The notes below the pieces were generated by a model. The model had not been told where the DNA came from and did not search any database. It saw only the letters and a program-made list of their open reading frames with translations. This document shows, one piece after another, positions 1-12,300 of a DNA stretch of 41,826 nt (its first letter is position 1; each line of letters starts with the position of its first letter). Both the position numbers and the translations under genes were made by a program. Source of the DNA: Setaria digitata (lineage: Eukaryota; Nematoda; Chromadorea; Rhabditida; Setariidae); NCBI GenBank assembly GCA_003640385.1, contig RCAB01000524.1:1-41826 (forward strand), given 5' to 3'.

Positions 1-103
1 AAAAAAAAAGAGCAAAGGAACTATTAAATTAATAAAATATTATTTAATTAAATGAGTAGTAAGCGTTGAGGAAATGGAAATTCTAATTCTTTTCTAATTA
101 CAG

Positions 104-3100
104 ATGATGTCAGTGCAAAGTTTGCAACAACAAGCGGAATCAAGATTAAAACTGAAAGACCTGTTACGATCACGACAACTTGCAACAACTGACCTTGGAA
201 CAGTAATTGCAGAACCTTATACACTCAAGGAAGGACTGTTCTTTGATAATTCCGATGTGGCATTACTGCATCAGGTTGTACAGAAGCAAGAAAGAGACTG
301 ATGGAAAAATGAATTTAGTTTAAGAAAGATTTTTCGAGAAAGCTGAAATGAATTCGGCTATGATAATATTTGTAATATTATCAGAGATAGTGAATGATTT
401 ATTTTCATTCAAATTATTACAGATGAAACAACTGGTACATGATAATATTAATCAGTTTGTTGGAATATGCTTTGATAAACAAACTGAATTTTATGCAATT
501 TGGAATCATTGTTTCCGTGGGACATTGGCTGATTTGATGGCACTTAATACGAATCCTAATGGAAATTTACGAGTCAGTGAGAATGATAGTGGCCTAGCTT
601 TTGAAGAAAATTTTAAATGCGCTTTTGTCCGTGATATTATTCGGGTCTGTTCTCATTATAATATTCGAAATTAGAAATATCTTAGTAGTTTCGAGGAACC
701 TAAAAGGTTCTAGACAGTTTTCGATGAAATCAATTCGCTCTACTAGAAGCAAATAAGTCTTGTCTATCCTAGATCTTCAGATTTTATTTTTAGGGTCTGG
801 AATTTTTACATGCCTCAACAGTTGGTTTTCATGGTTCGCTGACACCATCACAATGTCTTATTGATAGTCGTTGGATTCTGAAACTCTCTGGATTTGGTTT
901 ATCGAAATTGCTATATAAGTGGTGCATCAAGGGATCTATAGGTGCCAAAAATAGGATATGGCTAATTTCCAATTCAGGTTGAAATTTTGAAACTAAAATT
1001 GAACTATTGAAATGCAGATGATTTTATCATGCATTTTCTTTTGTGTTATTGAAGAATTCAAACAGAAACTCCATTCTTCTTCAAGCATACGTAAAAGCAC
1101 TAATTTAGATTTACACTATTACTCACCGGAAATGCGTTGCTTGCTTAAAACTATCAGTAAGGGAAGTGCGATGTTTAGTATTAAGCAAGCTCAAGCTGCT
1201 GACATATATGCATTTGGAATCATATTGTATGAAATTATCTTTCGCAGGAAATCAGTTATACTTGATGATAATCATCATGGTATATCTTTATGCTTTATCT
1301 AAAATTATCACTTGGTGATGTGATAAGGCGTTGAAAACGACAAAAAAACTCTTTCAAGGTTTACAGAAATTAGTGGAATTAAGCATGGTTAAATATCGCA
1401 CATGAATTTCAGGAACGGAGCCAATAGATGAAGAAGATGAAACTTTGAGTATTTTCTGCGAAACGGCTGAAGCGCTGATTCCACTCTGTCCGTCCATTCC
1501 AGAAAACATCGAAGTGCATCCGGATTTGCTTGGACTAATGCAGAAATGCTGGTCTGGAATCGTTGATCAACGCCCGGATGCGACATTAGCGCGCAAAATT
1601 ACAGATGCTACTTTGAAAATGTAAGCTGGATTCCTTTCAAGGCAATAATAGCATTCTTTGTTGTACTGGAAGTTCTGCCGCTGTGCCTTGAGGCCACTTA
1701 CTTATTAGTAAAGAGAAGAAGAAACGATTATCACTATTCTTTGATAAGATTTTGAACTGTTAATAAATGATTTTTATCAAAATTTTAGATCAGGGAGTTT
1801 GGTCGATGAAATGATTAAAAATCTTGAACAAGTGGGATTTTTTTTTTTTTTTTTAAATAACCATAGAAATTTATGGAAATTAGAATTGCTACTACAGTTT
1901 GATTTATTATATTTCCACAAAGCAGAAGTTAACAATTTTTATCATCAGTAAACACTGAGAAATATGAACATGACAGCTTGGTCGTTTTGATCGTTGTTAA
2001 TTACTCAAAATTATTAATGAAAAATGCTAACTGCTTAGGAGAATGAGTAATATATGTTGCAGTATACGAATAATTTGGAAAAACTTGTGAAAGAACGAAC
2101 TAGCCAACTGGAACATGCTCAAGAGCAAGCTGAACATTTATTAATGGAATTGTTACCGAAGTAAAATATCAACTTCAAAATTTAACTGTTTCATAATCAG
2201 TAGTTTTTCCATCATCATAACAGTTAGCCACTAATTATAATTTCTAGACTAGAAATTTGTTTGTTTAATTTCTAAATAACATTTAAAAAAAAACACAAAA
2301 ATCCTTTGAATCACTTTCACTTACTGGTATGTTTCCGGAAGAATGTTAAAGTAATTGAGTCTTAATTGAATTAAGTAATCTTCCAATCATTTCAAATTGT
2401 CAAAGTTTGTTGATTTGAAACTTTGACAATTTGAAATGATTGGAAGCAATTATACAATATAAAAAGAAGCGAAATACTTCAGGTCAGTAGCTAGTGAGCT
2501 GAAAGTAGGTCGTCAAGTGGAACCAAAGAATTACAAATCAGCAACCGTGATGTATTCAGATATTGTCGGTTTCACATCCCTCTGTAGTGAAAGTTTACCG
2601 ATGGAAGTTGTCACTCTGTTAAGTGGTGTTTTCAAAAAATTTGATATGATTATCTCGCAACATCACTGCTATAAGGTACTGCTATTGGTTAACTTTTATT
2701 ATTCAAAACGGAAGTTATTAATTGTAACACTTAAAAATGCACTTCTTCATAAAAGGTAAATTAAAAGCAGTCACTATCTACGTGTACTTACTGATCTTCT
2801 TACTATATGAAATCATTATATAACATAAATATTAAGTAATTAAAAGCAGTCACTATCTACGTGTACTTACTGATCTTCTTACTATATGAAATCATTATAT
2901 AACATAAATATTAAGTAATTAAAAGCAGTCACTATCTCCGTGTACTTACTTACTGATCTTCTTACTATATGAGATCGTAACAATCAGTCTCGCCATGTAT
3001 GTATTAGTATTCCTATTTTATTTGATATCTGATATTTCATGCATATGATAGATATATATCAATCATCATCTGCATGTATTTATTAATTTTCTTTTGCATA

Positions 3101-4772
3101 TGATATGAGGTGTATGAGGAATTTATATGCCAAACGAATGAATTTCCCGTGAAGATTTAGGTGGAAACAATTGGAGATGCATATATGGTGACATCTGGTG
3201 TGCCAATTATCAGTCGACATAATCATGTTCGTGATATTGCTTCTGTTGCTATCATGATGAGAGATGTAAGTTTTTTGGTTTTATTTTTATTTATTTCTGA
3301 GGCATTAATCTTTTCTTTTATGGAAACAAGAAGCAGTGTTTGTTTATTCAGTTGAGGAAAAGAAAAAAAAAAAAAAAACTCTTAATAAAAAATAAAACTA
3401 AGTAAGAGAAGAGAATTTTGAGGGAACAAACAGTAAACATTTCACAATTTTTCAGTGAATAAAATCGAATTGAACTGCTGAAAAAGAAAGGCTTTTCTTT
3501 TCAAAAGCTCATCTCTTTTTTTTTTTTCATTTAATTAAATTTCTATGAAATTACTTTCGATGATTCACAGTTAAAGAGGAAAATAAATTACAGTTCCTAG
3601 CTGAATACGAAATACCTCACAGACCGGGGCAAAAGCTACACTGTCGTTGGGGTTTCAATACTGGACCTGTATTCGCTGGTGTTGTTGGTTTAAATGCACC
3701 AAGATATTGTGTGTTTGGTGAAACGGTTTGTTTGCTTTTTAATTTTTAAAAATGATTTAAATATAAAAGTGTTTAAATTAAATTAAATTTTTGAAAAAAA
3801 AAAAAGAAATTTCTATTGTTTGAACAGCACCTTCATTGCTATAATTTTTCCGTTCATATTCAAGGAAACAATATAAACGATTCAGCTTTTTCTTCATCTT
3901 TATGTTGCTATTAAGTCGTACTGTTTTATTTGACAAGTATTTTAGGTAACAGTGGCTGCAAAAATGGAAAACAGTGGTTTACCAGATAAAATTCAAATTA
4001 GCCTGAAAAGTTATCAGTTGCTAATGGCCCGTTATCCAGAATTCAAGTGCTCACCAAGAGGAGGAGTTCGAATTGAAGTTTGTTTTTCTCACATTTCTTT
4101 CTTTTTTTTTTAAAAAAAAAAAAAAACTTCAAAAACTTCAAATAAATCACTACATACTTGCAAAAGTCAATAATTTTCATCATCTTTTTTTTTTTTTATG
4201 TATATAAAAGAAAGTTTAAGCATAATTCAATTTGCAAAAAGTTTTTAATTATATTCTTCGTTCAATTTTTTATTCATTTTTGCTTTTTCGAGTAAAATCT
4301 TTTCAACAAAAATAGCATATTTATGTTGAGTAAAATGATTTTTTAAAAAGAGAAGTAAAATGAAGAAATGATATCATTAGCACAAAAAGAAAAAAAAAAA
4401 AAGAAAAGTCTTTCCTGTGAGATCTTCAAAGTTAATGCTGAGGCAAAAACAAAAATCACAAACTTAAATTAGGGAGACTAGTTTAATATAACTAGATTCA
4501 AATAATATTAAGTGATATTCAAAATTCAATAAATATTAAGTGATATTCAAAAATTACTCGTTTCATATAATTAAACTCAAATAATGGCGCGAAATTTTGG
4601 CGCAAAATATTAGGTGATATTATGAATTAACGATAAATTCAAATGCTTTTTTCTATGTTTTTTTTTTTTTTTTTTTTTTTTCCAGGGAATTGGAACATTG
4701 CTCACCTACTGGCTAGATGGCCGTGAAGATCTGTTGACATCGGGCCGATCAGTTGCTAGTAATCAACGCTAG
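104..4772 (+). CDS. Receptor-type guanylate cyclase, 3' part (kinase-homology and cyclase domains)
   Basis: Makes cGMP from GTP on the cytosolic side of a membrane receptor; nematode relatives (gcy family) act mostly in sensory neurons. Exons read: 104-274, 423-644, 794-918, 1086-1279, 1413-1620, 1789-1831, 2063-2160, 2483-2675, 3161-3265, 3594-3725, 3946-4077, 4686-4772; phases agree throughout (569 residues seen, stop TAG). Kinase-homology domain: [51 protein letters not shown]. It is kinase-dead by motif: HGS replaces HRD and GFG replaces DFG. The linker [17 protein letters not shown] is the usual dimerisation coiled coil. The cyclase domain has YSDIVGFT and ETIGDAYMV (metal Asp, guanine-selecting Glu) and RYCVFGE (guanine-selecting Cys), but [12 protein letters not shown] replaces the usual GDTVNTASRMES. 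The N-terminal ectodomain and membrane segment lie before the window. The exact paralogue is not assignable. The 1086 acceptor and the 918 donor are the least certain junctions. Confidence 0.92.
2380..2446. repeat. Perfect 29-bp inverted repeat with 9-nt loop
   Basis: Left arm 2380-2408 and right arm 2418-2446 are exact reverse complements, separated by nine bases. The element lies inside the guanylate cyclase intron 2161-2482 and ends 36 nt before the next exon. RNA from either strand would form one long uninterrupted stem. It could be a fold-back element, a small-RNA precursor or a recent inverted duplication. Confidence 0.95.
2762..2985. repeat. 79-bp tandem repeat, about 2.8 copies
   Basis: The unit beginning aaaagcagtcactatct starts at 2763, 2842 and 2921, giving a 79-bp period. 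Copies 1 and 2 are essentially identical; copy 3 has a base change (tctccg for tctacg), an extra tact and a diverged end. It lies in the cyclase intron 2676-3160. Confidence 0.9.
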
Positions 4773-6283
4773 ACTAGACTTTCTAGCATGAACTTTTTTT
4801 TTTTTAATTGTTATTATTTATATATTTTGCCTGATTCTAATTTGAGTCTAATACTGCGAGAGAGAGAGAGAGAGAGAGAGGGAGGAAGAGAGAATGGAAA
4901 GAATCAGTATAAAGGCTTTAAAGGCTTTTACTTGAAATGTTTTGAACAAGAATGATAAATTACTCTAGGCTCATTTTCATACACCATGTTGTGCTTTATG
5001 GTTTTTTGAAAAGTGCCAAATGAAGTGAAAAAGTGCGCCAACTTTCATGAAATGAAATTTATCTCACTCATTTCAATTTCATTTATTTATTCTTGTCAAG
5101 CATTTTCTGCTCAATTGTGAGGCTCATTTCACAGTCTGAAAAGGAGGCAGAAATACTCTTAGAAATGATAAATTACTCGTTCTTTTATGTGTATAAACAG
5201 CTAATTGGATGAATGCGCGCGCTCATTTAACAACTTTTTACCTGTCATCTACTTTTTTACCTTTCTCATACAAGCAGTATGTATGTATATGATAGCGAAG
5301 CCTAGAAATGCAACATTATGTTTTCGCAATTTATATATTCTTTGGCCAAAAGTTCCCCAAGTAAGGAGTTGTTTTGTCTAGCTGCTAGTCATTTGCATCA
5401 GTTAGGCTAGATTACTTTTATTGTTCCACTTCTAACAAAAACATTTTATTGGAAATGATTGTATTTAGAGATCTCTCCCTTCATTCTTTATTTATTTATT
5501 TTTTTTTTTTCACATTTCTCATCCTTTTTCTTCCTATTTTCTCTTTCTTTTATTCGTTATTTCTTTTTCTTTTTAAACTGAAATTTGGATTAGTAAATAA
5601 TTATTAATTATACAAAATAATTAAAATTTAAGGAAGTTCCGGAATATATTTGTCCATTCATTTATTTAGCTGTTTGATTCTTTTCAATGTGTCACTGTCA
5701 TTCATTTACTTGAAAGATCTAATTATCTAATTGCATATTGCATAATTATGGTTTTTTTTTTTTTTTTTGTTCGTTTCAAATGTATAATTGATATAGAATG
5801 TTTCGGAAATATTAAATATAAAGAATTAGGCAAGTTTTGTGGTGCAAAATTAGTGTAAATTATTCAGATGGTAGATTTTTTTCTTTGAAATTTGGAATAA
5901 ATTTTTCATTCCATTTTTTGTTTTGAATTTTCGAAAATCAATTAAATAAAGCTTGCCAGTATGAAAGTGATCATCATCATTATAGTAATTAGAATTTTTT
6001 TTCTGCAATACATGGCCAGAAATTTCCTAGCTAGATGGTTATTTCAAAGATTTCCTATTAATTTTCACGATTATTTTTTTTTTTTTTTAAAAAGATAATC
6101 CTGAAAAATAATAATCCTTTTGAAATTTTTTTTATGCATAATTTGGATTTATTCATTTCATTATTTCCCCTATTAATTTATAAATTTTTCCTTTCTTCCC
6201 TTCAACTCTCTCTTTTCTCTTCCAGGCATTTCTGGGTGTTGAAAAAAAAAAAGTTTTCTCTTTTTTTTTTTTTTTTTTTTCAG

Positions 6284-6374
6284 GATTATCAGAAGAGGCA
6301 AAAATGCGAGAGCTTTAGAAGAACTTGAACAGAAAATCGAAACTTTACTAAAATACCAAATGGAAATTCTCTGA
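6284..6374 (+). other. Possible alternative last exon or orphan exon (30 codons)
   Basis: A long T-tract ending ttcag at 6283 precedes an open segment that ends in TGA at 6372-6374. In the frame needing two bases from an upstream exon it reads IIRRGKNARALEELEQ and on to KYQMEIL, a charged, coiled-coil-like peptide unlike the Phe/Lys junk around it. A weak donor inside the last cyclase exon (after 4732, GATCT|gttgac) has the right phase to join to it, which would replace the last 12 residues of the cyclase. It could also be a chance frame. Confidence 0.3.
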
Positions 6375-8094
6375 ACTTTGCTAACTCTTTTTTTTTTTTT
6401 CTTTATATTATAAGTAAGCAATTTTGCTTATTAGAATTGATTATTATGCAAAAATTAAAAAAAAATAAAATTTGTCATTGATGTTTTTTTTTTTTTTAAA
6501 TTTTGTTTCGTTTTTTCTTCCAGTGATGAACAATGAATAAAAATTCCTTTATTTTAATTAAAAAAATAAAAAATAAAATTTGTTTTTTTGCTGTGAAAAT
6601 TTTCCTTTCAAAACAGATTTTTTGTTGATAATTAGAAAGGACGACAGCAAGAAAAAAGGAAGTGAAAATGAAAAAAAAAAAAAAAAAAAAGAAAGAAATG
6701 AATGAATTCTTGTGCAATTAGGAGAATATCTCGAAAGCTTATTGGTAGCACGATTGGTACTTTAAACAAGAATCTCTTTTTCGTTAATTATCATCATCTG
6801 GAATTCCTATTAGCGATTAGCTTAATATAAGGCAAAAAAAAAAACAGTTATTAGTGTTGGATAATTTTAATTTCTAAGTTAAATTAATTGATGATGCTCA
6901 ACGTAGATAATTTCTCTCAAATAATGTTTGATTTATTTATTTATTTTTTTTATTAAAGTTGAATGGATGATAACTGCGTTGCTGTTTCATTTTCTTGTCT
7001 GTAATTTAATTTATTTTCCACAAATGCTCTATTGATAATGATAAATTGAAAGTTTGTACTCTCTTGATAGTGATAAATTACAATATAAATAAATTTGAAA
7101 CGTGAAAATACTTTTTTTTTTTTAAATATTCTTTCATCCCAAAACTTGTGAACATTATCAAGTTTAAAAAAAAAAAAAAACAATTCTCATAAAAATACAA
7201 TGAAACAGATTGATCATCTGATTAATATTGATTCATCAATGATTGTTTCAATATCGTTAAATTGTTAATTAATTATACAACAGTAATTAATTAACGAAAA
7301 TTTTTTTTTTTTTCTGTTCATTTTTCAAATTATCAAGCGACTAATGCTAGGCTTTTTCATCAGTATATTGATTCTCCTTCATAAGCATTCAACTCTTTCA
7401 TACATTCACTTAAAGCAAACCAAAATATTTACTGATTACTGTTCTTATCACTCACTATCACTATAGCAACATCATTGCTGATTACCGCAGTGTTGGTAAC
7501 AGTACACTACTATTCATTCATTCATCCATGTACTACTTTCTCACTTACTTACCTGTACAGCGAAACAAACAAACCACCACAGAGATCAACTGTCTCGCCT
7601 CTACTTCCGTTCATATTGCTGGACACAATTTTACTTTACTTTCATTTTTTTTTTTTTTTTTGAATTAATTTAATGAAATTCAAAAGAGTTTTGCAAATAA
7701 TGGCTAAAAAACAAATGAAATTTCGTTTTACAATTTAACCAGTAATTGTTATCAATTAGAATAAGAGCCAAACACTTCTAGAACTGCTCTTTAAAAAGCC
7801 CCACTTGCTCATCATTAATAAATAATTAATGATAGTTAATAATCAATTACATAATTGCTTGGTGAGAATGATAATAATAATAACCAATAATTAACATAAT
7901 AATAATTAATAGCAAATTATAATAGTAGCATAATACAGTAATAATGATAATAATAATGATGATAGTGATAAATGATAATAATATTGATAATAATAATAAT
8001 AATGATAATGATGACGATGACAATAACGATAACGATAATAATAATGATAATGACTAATGACGATAATGATGACGATGAGGACGATGATGATGAT

Positions 8095-8250
8095 GACAAC
8101 GATGATGATGATGATGATGATGACAACGATGATGATGATGATGATGATGACAACGATGATGATGATGATGATGATGACAACGATGATGATGATGATGATG
8201 ATGATAACAATGATGATGATGATGATGATGACAACGATGATGATTATGAT
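8095..8250. repeat. 27-bp GAT-rich minisatellite inside a larger GAT/AAT microsatellite
   Basis: The interruption gacaac (gataac once) recurs at 8095, 8122, 8149, 8176, 8203 and 8230, exactly 27 bp apart, with GAT triplets filling each unit. Simpler GAT/AAT/ATA triplets extend upstream to about 7870. Because the period is a multiple of three, one plus frame reads Asp8-Asn repeats and the minus strand reads Ser- or His-rich repeats; I treat these as non-coding. Confidence 0.9.
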
Positions 8251-8499
8251 GGATATTTTGTTTACAACTTCTTCTCCAAATGCAATAAATTAGTCGATCA
8301 GAGATTAGTTTTAGTTCTGTTTCTGACGGATGGATGGATGGATGAAGCAGAGAGCATGCTGGCTGACGCAACTCATGCACATCACTTTTATTTATTTATT
8401 TTCCCTTTCTTTTTCATTCTCTCGCTCTTTTCAGTTATTCTCATTGCTACTAGCACTATCACTATCACTAACGCTTAGTACTACAATTATTATTCATTA

Positions 8500-8585
8500 T
8501 CTTTATTTATTATTATTATTAATTTCTATTATTGCTATTAATTAATATTACTATTATTATTATTATTGTTGTTGTTGTTGTTATT
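8500..8585. repeat. TTA/TTG trinucleotide tract
   Basis: Interrupted tta triplets are followed by a ttg run (gttgttgttgttg near 8566-8581). This is a simple-sequence repeat in intergenic DNA. Confidence 0.75.
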
Positions 8586-9125
8586 TTGCATACTCATGTG
8601 ATATTCATCTAACTTTTTTTTGAGAGCATTTTTAATTTAACTTTACAAAATTACATGGTATGGAAATTTGACAGTTTTTGACACATAAATGAAATATAAG
8701 TTGTGATATGTTCGAGCTAAAATATAAGAAATTAATGAGTGTCAAATTTTTACCTTTTATTTTTGAAGAGCTTCTTTACGATATTACTAAGCAATAGCTT
8801 TGCATGCTATTGTTGTTTCCATTGAAAGGTTAAAGTTCAATAGCTTTTTTTTTTTTTTTTTTTTTTCTAACTTCTGTTATTTAACCATTTTTTTTTTTTT
8901 TTGATGAACCAAATAATTTTCATCTTGTGGCCGCTTGTTAAAATGGCAAAAGTGTGAAGTAAGAGGAAGAGGAAGTTTTATTTTGTGTACCATTCGAGTT
9001 TTGCAATTTACCTTCGTTTTGTATTTCATTCTGGGCGTAACGAGCTGAGCAATGTTGCTTTGAGACAGTTTAATTTCCACCCGTTAAAATGGTATTAGTT
9101 CAGCGATTGCTCACTGTCATTGGCA

Positions 9126-9287
9126 ATGAATGTTTATCATCATTATCATGATGATTCTGCTGTTGATTCGTCTCAGTCAAGTGGTGGCGAAACATCTCGG
9201 AGGAATTCAAGTCGTCTCACTGAGCTCTGTCATTTTGGGAAATGGAAAAAAATTAGCAAAAAGGTGAAGCTTATTTCATTTCTTTTC

Positions 9288-9321
<34 letters not shown>

Positions 9322-12300
9322 AAAANAAAGATTTGAAAATTTTCAGTTACAAGCATCACAACAGTTAGCCAGTTCGTTACCAAATGAATCAATTAGTGGA
9401 CATAAAATTTTAACGGATGGTCAGTTCCTTGAGATGACAGAATGGGATGAGGAGCGCAATGATGCAGTCTCAAGACGTTTTAGTGTTCCGGAAAAGGTGC
9501 ACAGTAAAATTTTGTTGATTTTTCATTTAAATTTTGCAAAAATTTGAAAGAAAAAATTGAAAATTTTCTATGTTCTTTTCTCTCATCTATTTGTTTGTCA
9601 ATTTCTTCATAAATTTCCAAATGTTCACTACATTTATATTTGTTTTACATCTCTTATATCGCCTACCATCTTCGCATATTAGTTCGATATCAGAGAATTT
9701 GCTAATAGTCATATAATGCTGATAATATTTGTAAAACTATCATATACTAACGCAATTAACGTAACTACATGGTTGATTCAATATAAATTAGTTCTTAGTT
9801 TAATCCGAGAGAACTTCCTCAAATACTGGAAATCAAAAAAGACTTTTAATCTACACTTTATGGAAAGAATTTATATCATTTAATATTATGCCAATAATAA
9901 TATTAAATAATATTAATAATAATAATATTTCATTCTCAGTGAGATGAATTTAAAATGTATTGATATGAGAAGATGTCGAAAATTGTTTGAAAACCTTGAT
10001 TTATTCGAGACTGAGAGAATTTCCTTCTAATTTTTTTGCGATTTTTCGTTCCTGTTCAGCTTTAATTTTCTTCCACTGCTCATCTCTTTGCCATGAAAAT
10101 TTTTTATAATGAAAAAAAAAAGTCCGGAAGAGAATACTTTATAATCTGTTGTTTTTGTGATGTAAAAAATATGAATCTAAGTCACGAGAGTCTTGGAAAT
10201 TGTAAATATGCAGTCTTGTAAGAGGTGTAATAAAACTTAGCCTACAAATTTTTTGAAAGAAGAGTATTATCCTGATGAGATGAGACCAAGAAAAAAAAGA
10301 CCCTTCTTCTCAGGAACTAAATCTTTCTAATCTCTAATCCTTGTCTATATGCTTAATAATTCTCATAGTTTCGAAGTTATATAAGCATTTCGTACATTCT
10401 CACTATCGAATTTATAAATTTTGAAACTTTCCATTTCACTAAATTCAAAGAAATCCTTAAAGAATTATCAGTTAAGGGTATTATTTAGGATTATGTGATA
10501 TTGCGGCAGTCTCGGGAACGCCAGCTGGAAGTTGTTGCTGCATTTGGTGTGTCCTAATATATGCAAAAAGTTCTGTAGATTAAAATTTTAAAGTATAAAG
10601 CTCGTTTTTTTTCTTTTTGGAATTAAAAATTTTAGAAGAATCAATATTGCAAGAGAGTTTAAGCTAAGAAAAGAAAAAAGAAAAAAAAATGTCATAACAT
10701 TTACTGCCCTCAGTAATAATGTTTTTGACCTTTACGACACACAGCTGCTTTGTTTTGCATTTTAGTCCTTTGCCTAATTTGAAAATAAAAAAAAAAAATT
10801 CAGCATTGCAATTTTGTAGAAATTTAGAATCTAAATCCATCATTTCCTTCATATACGTTTCAGATAGGCATACAGATCCTTACAAGCAGTACATGCAGTC
10901 TTTACTGTGCTATGATTTAGCACCTATTCATGGATCAGCTCTGCTCATTGACGGTGATTTGCCGGTAAGTAAAATTCATTCTAAATTTGAAGTTTGTAAA
11001 AAACTTGATTTCTGCTGTTTGCAATTGTTTCTTTTGGCAGTATTCGATACAAGTAATCTCTTATATTGATCATTTCCAGATAAAAATTCATTTTTTAAAT
11101 TTAGAATTATTTCAATATAACAGTTTACTGTAAATTTCAGATGCGTAAATCACTATTAGCTCTTTATCAGTCTGGCCATGACGCAGCCGTAGTGATCAAT
11201 TCCGCTGAACATAGTCCGGTAGGTATGCTAACCGTTACTGATTGTCTTCGTGCGGTGTTCCTTACTCTCAAAATCGATTCTAAAATAGGTGATCGTCCGG
11301 TTCGTGATTTCATCACAGCATACGGCAAGAAAAAGCTTATTACCGCAACTGTTAATACATCGTTAGTAACATTACTTATTTCGAATTTCTCTTTATAATT
11401 TAGCCCCTCTTTTTGACTTTTAGCTGAACTATCTCCCAAATCATTGTCATTTTCATTCTTCTGTTTTCATCTTTTCTTTTTTTCCTCATGCCGCTAATTT
11501 TATTCCGATAGTATTTCATGATTTGCTTTTCAATTGCAGTGTATGGGATGCAGCTAGACTATTTTGTCTCAATCTCATTCACCGTATACCTATATTTCAA
11601 ACTGATGGAAATGATCTGTTTACTGATATTTTCTATATATTATCATTACGACGAATTTTTTGTGAAACTATTATCAAATTGGTGAACAGATTTTTGTTTT
11701 CTTGGAAACTTTTCATTTTGATTGAAAGAACTTTTCTGATCATCTAAGGAAGGGAACAAACTTGACTGTACCGTATAGTGTAGGAAACAACATCCATAGT
11801 TCAGATATCTCCTCTGGTGAAAGTTCGTTTAATTTTCCGATTTCCCTTGTTTCCCCATAGTGTTTTGAAATTTATAAAATTCGTATTTCAGAAGTATTTC
11901 AGATAGAGCCAAGTTTTTCACTGGCTCCACATGTAAAGCATCGAACATTACTCGATTCTGGCATTGGAAACTGGGAAGATATTGTTACGGTAGATAATTT
12001 CACTCACGTTAAAAATTATAATGACACTGTCACTATTAATTATCTTGTAACAAACTGTACGGAAATTTTTTCGATTTAATCGGGATGGGAATTAAAAAAT
12101 TTCAGCTTTTAGCCTATTCACGCCGTGATACTAGTAAATTAAATTAAAAGTGGGCAAAGAAAGAGTCATTATCAGGAATTATGGCTCGGAATTCCAACTT
12201 GATTACTTGTTTAGTCTCCATTCACGATCATTTAAACGATTATTTAATTTTTTTTTTCATTATGAAAATAAGTTAAATTAGCTATCCTTTGTCGGAATTG

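Larger units (their letters stand above)
4773..9125. other. Intergenic, repeat- and homopolymer-rich
   Basis: Between the cyclase stop and the AMPK gamma start I see no gene I can support. The stretch is full of A or T runs of 10-25 bases. It also holds a (GA)n tract at about 4858-4881, GAT/TTA microsatellites at about 7860-8590, and one acceptor-led open segment (6284-6374). Short open frames here are low-complexity Phe/Lys/Asp/Ser translations and look non-coding. Confidence 0.7.

Noticed and set aside
7917..8478. Long Asp-, Ser-, His- and Met-rich open frames on both strands
   Set aside because: They are translations of a GAT trinucleotide/minisatellite repeat open in several frames at once.
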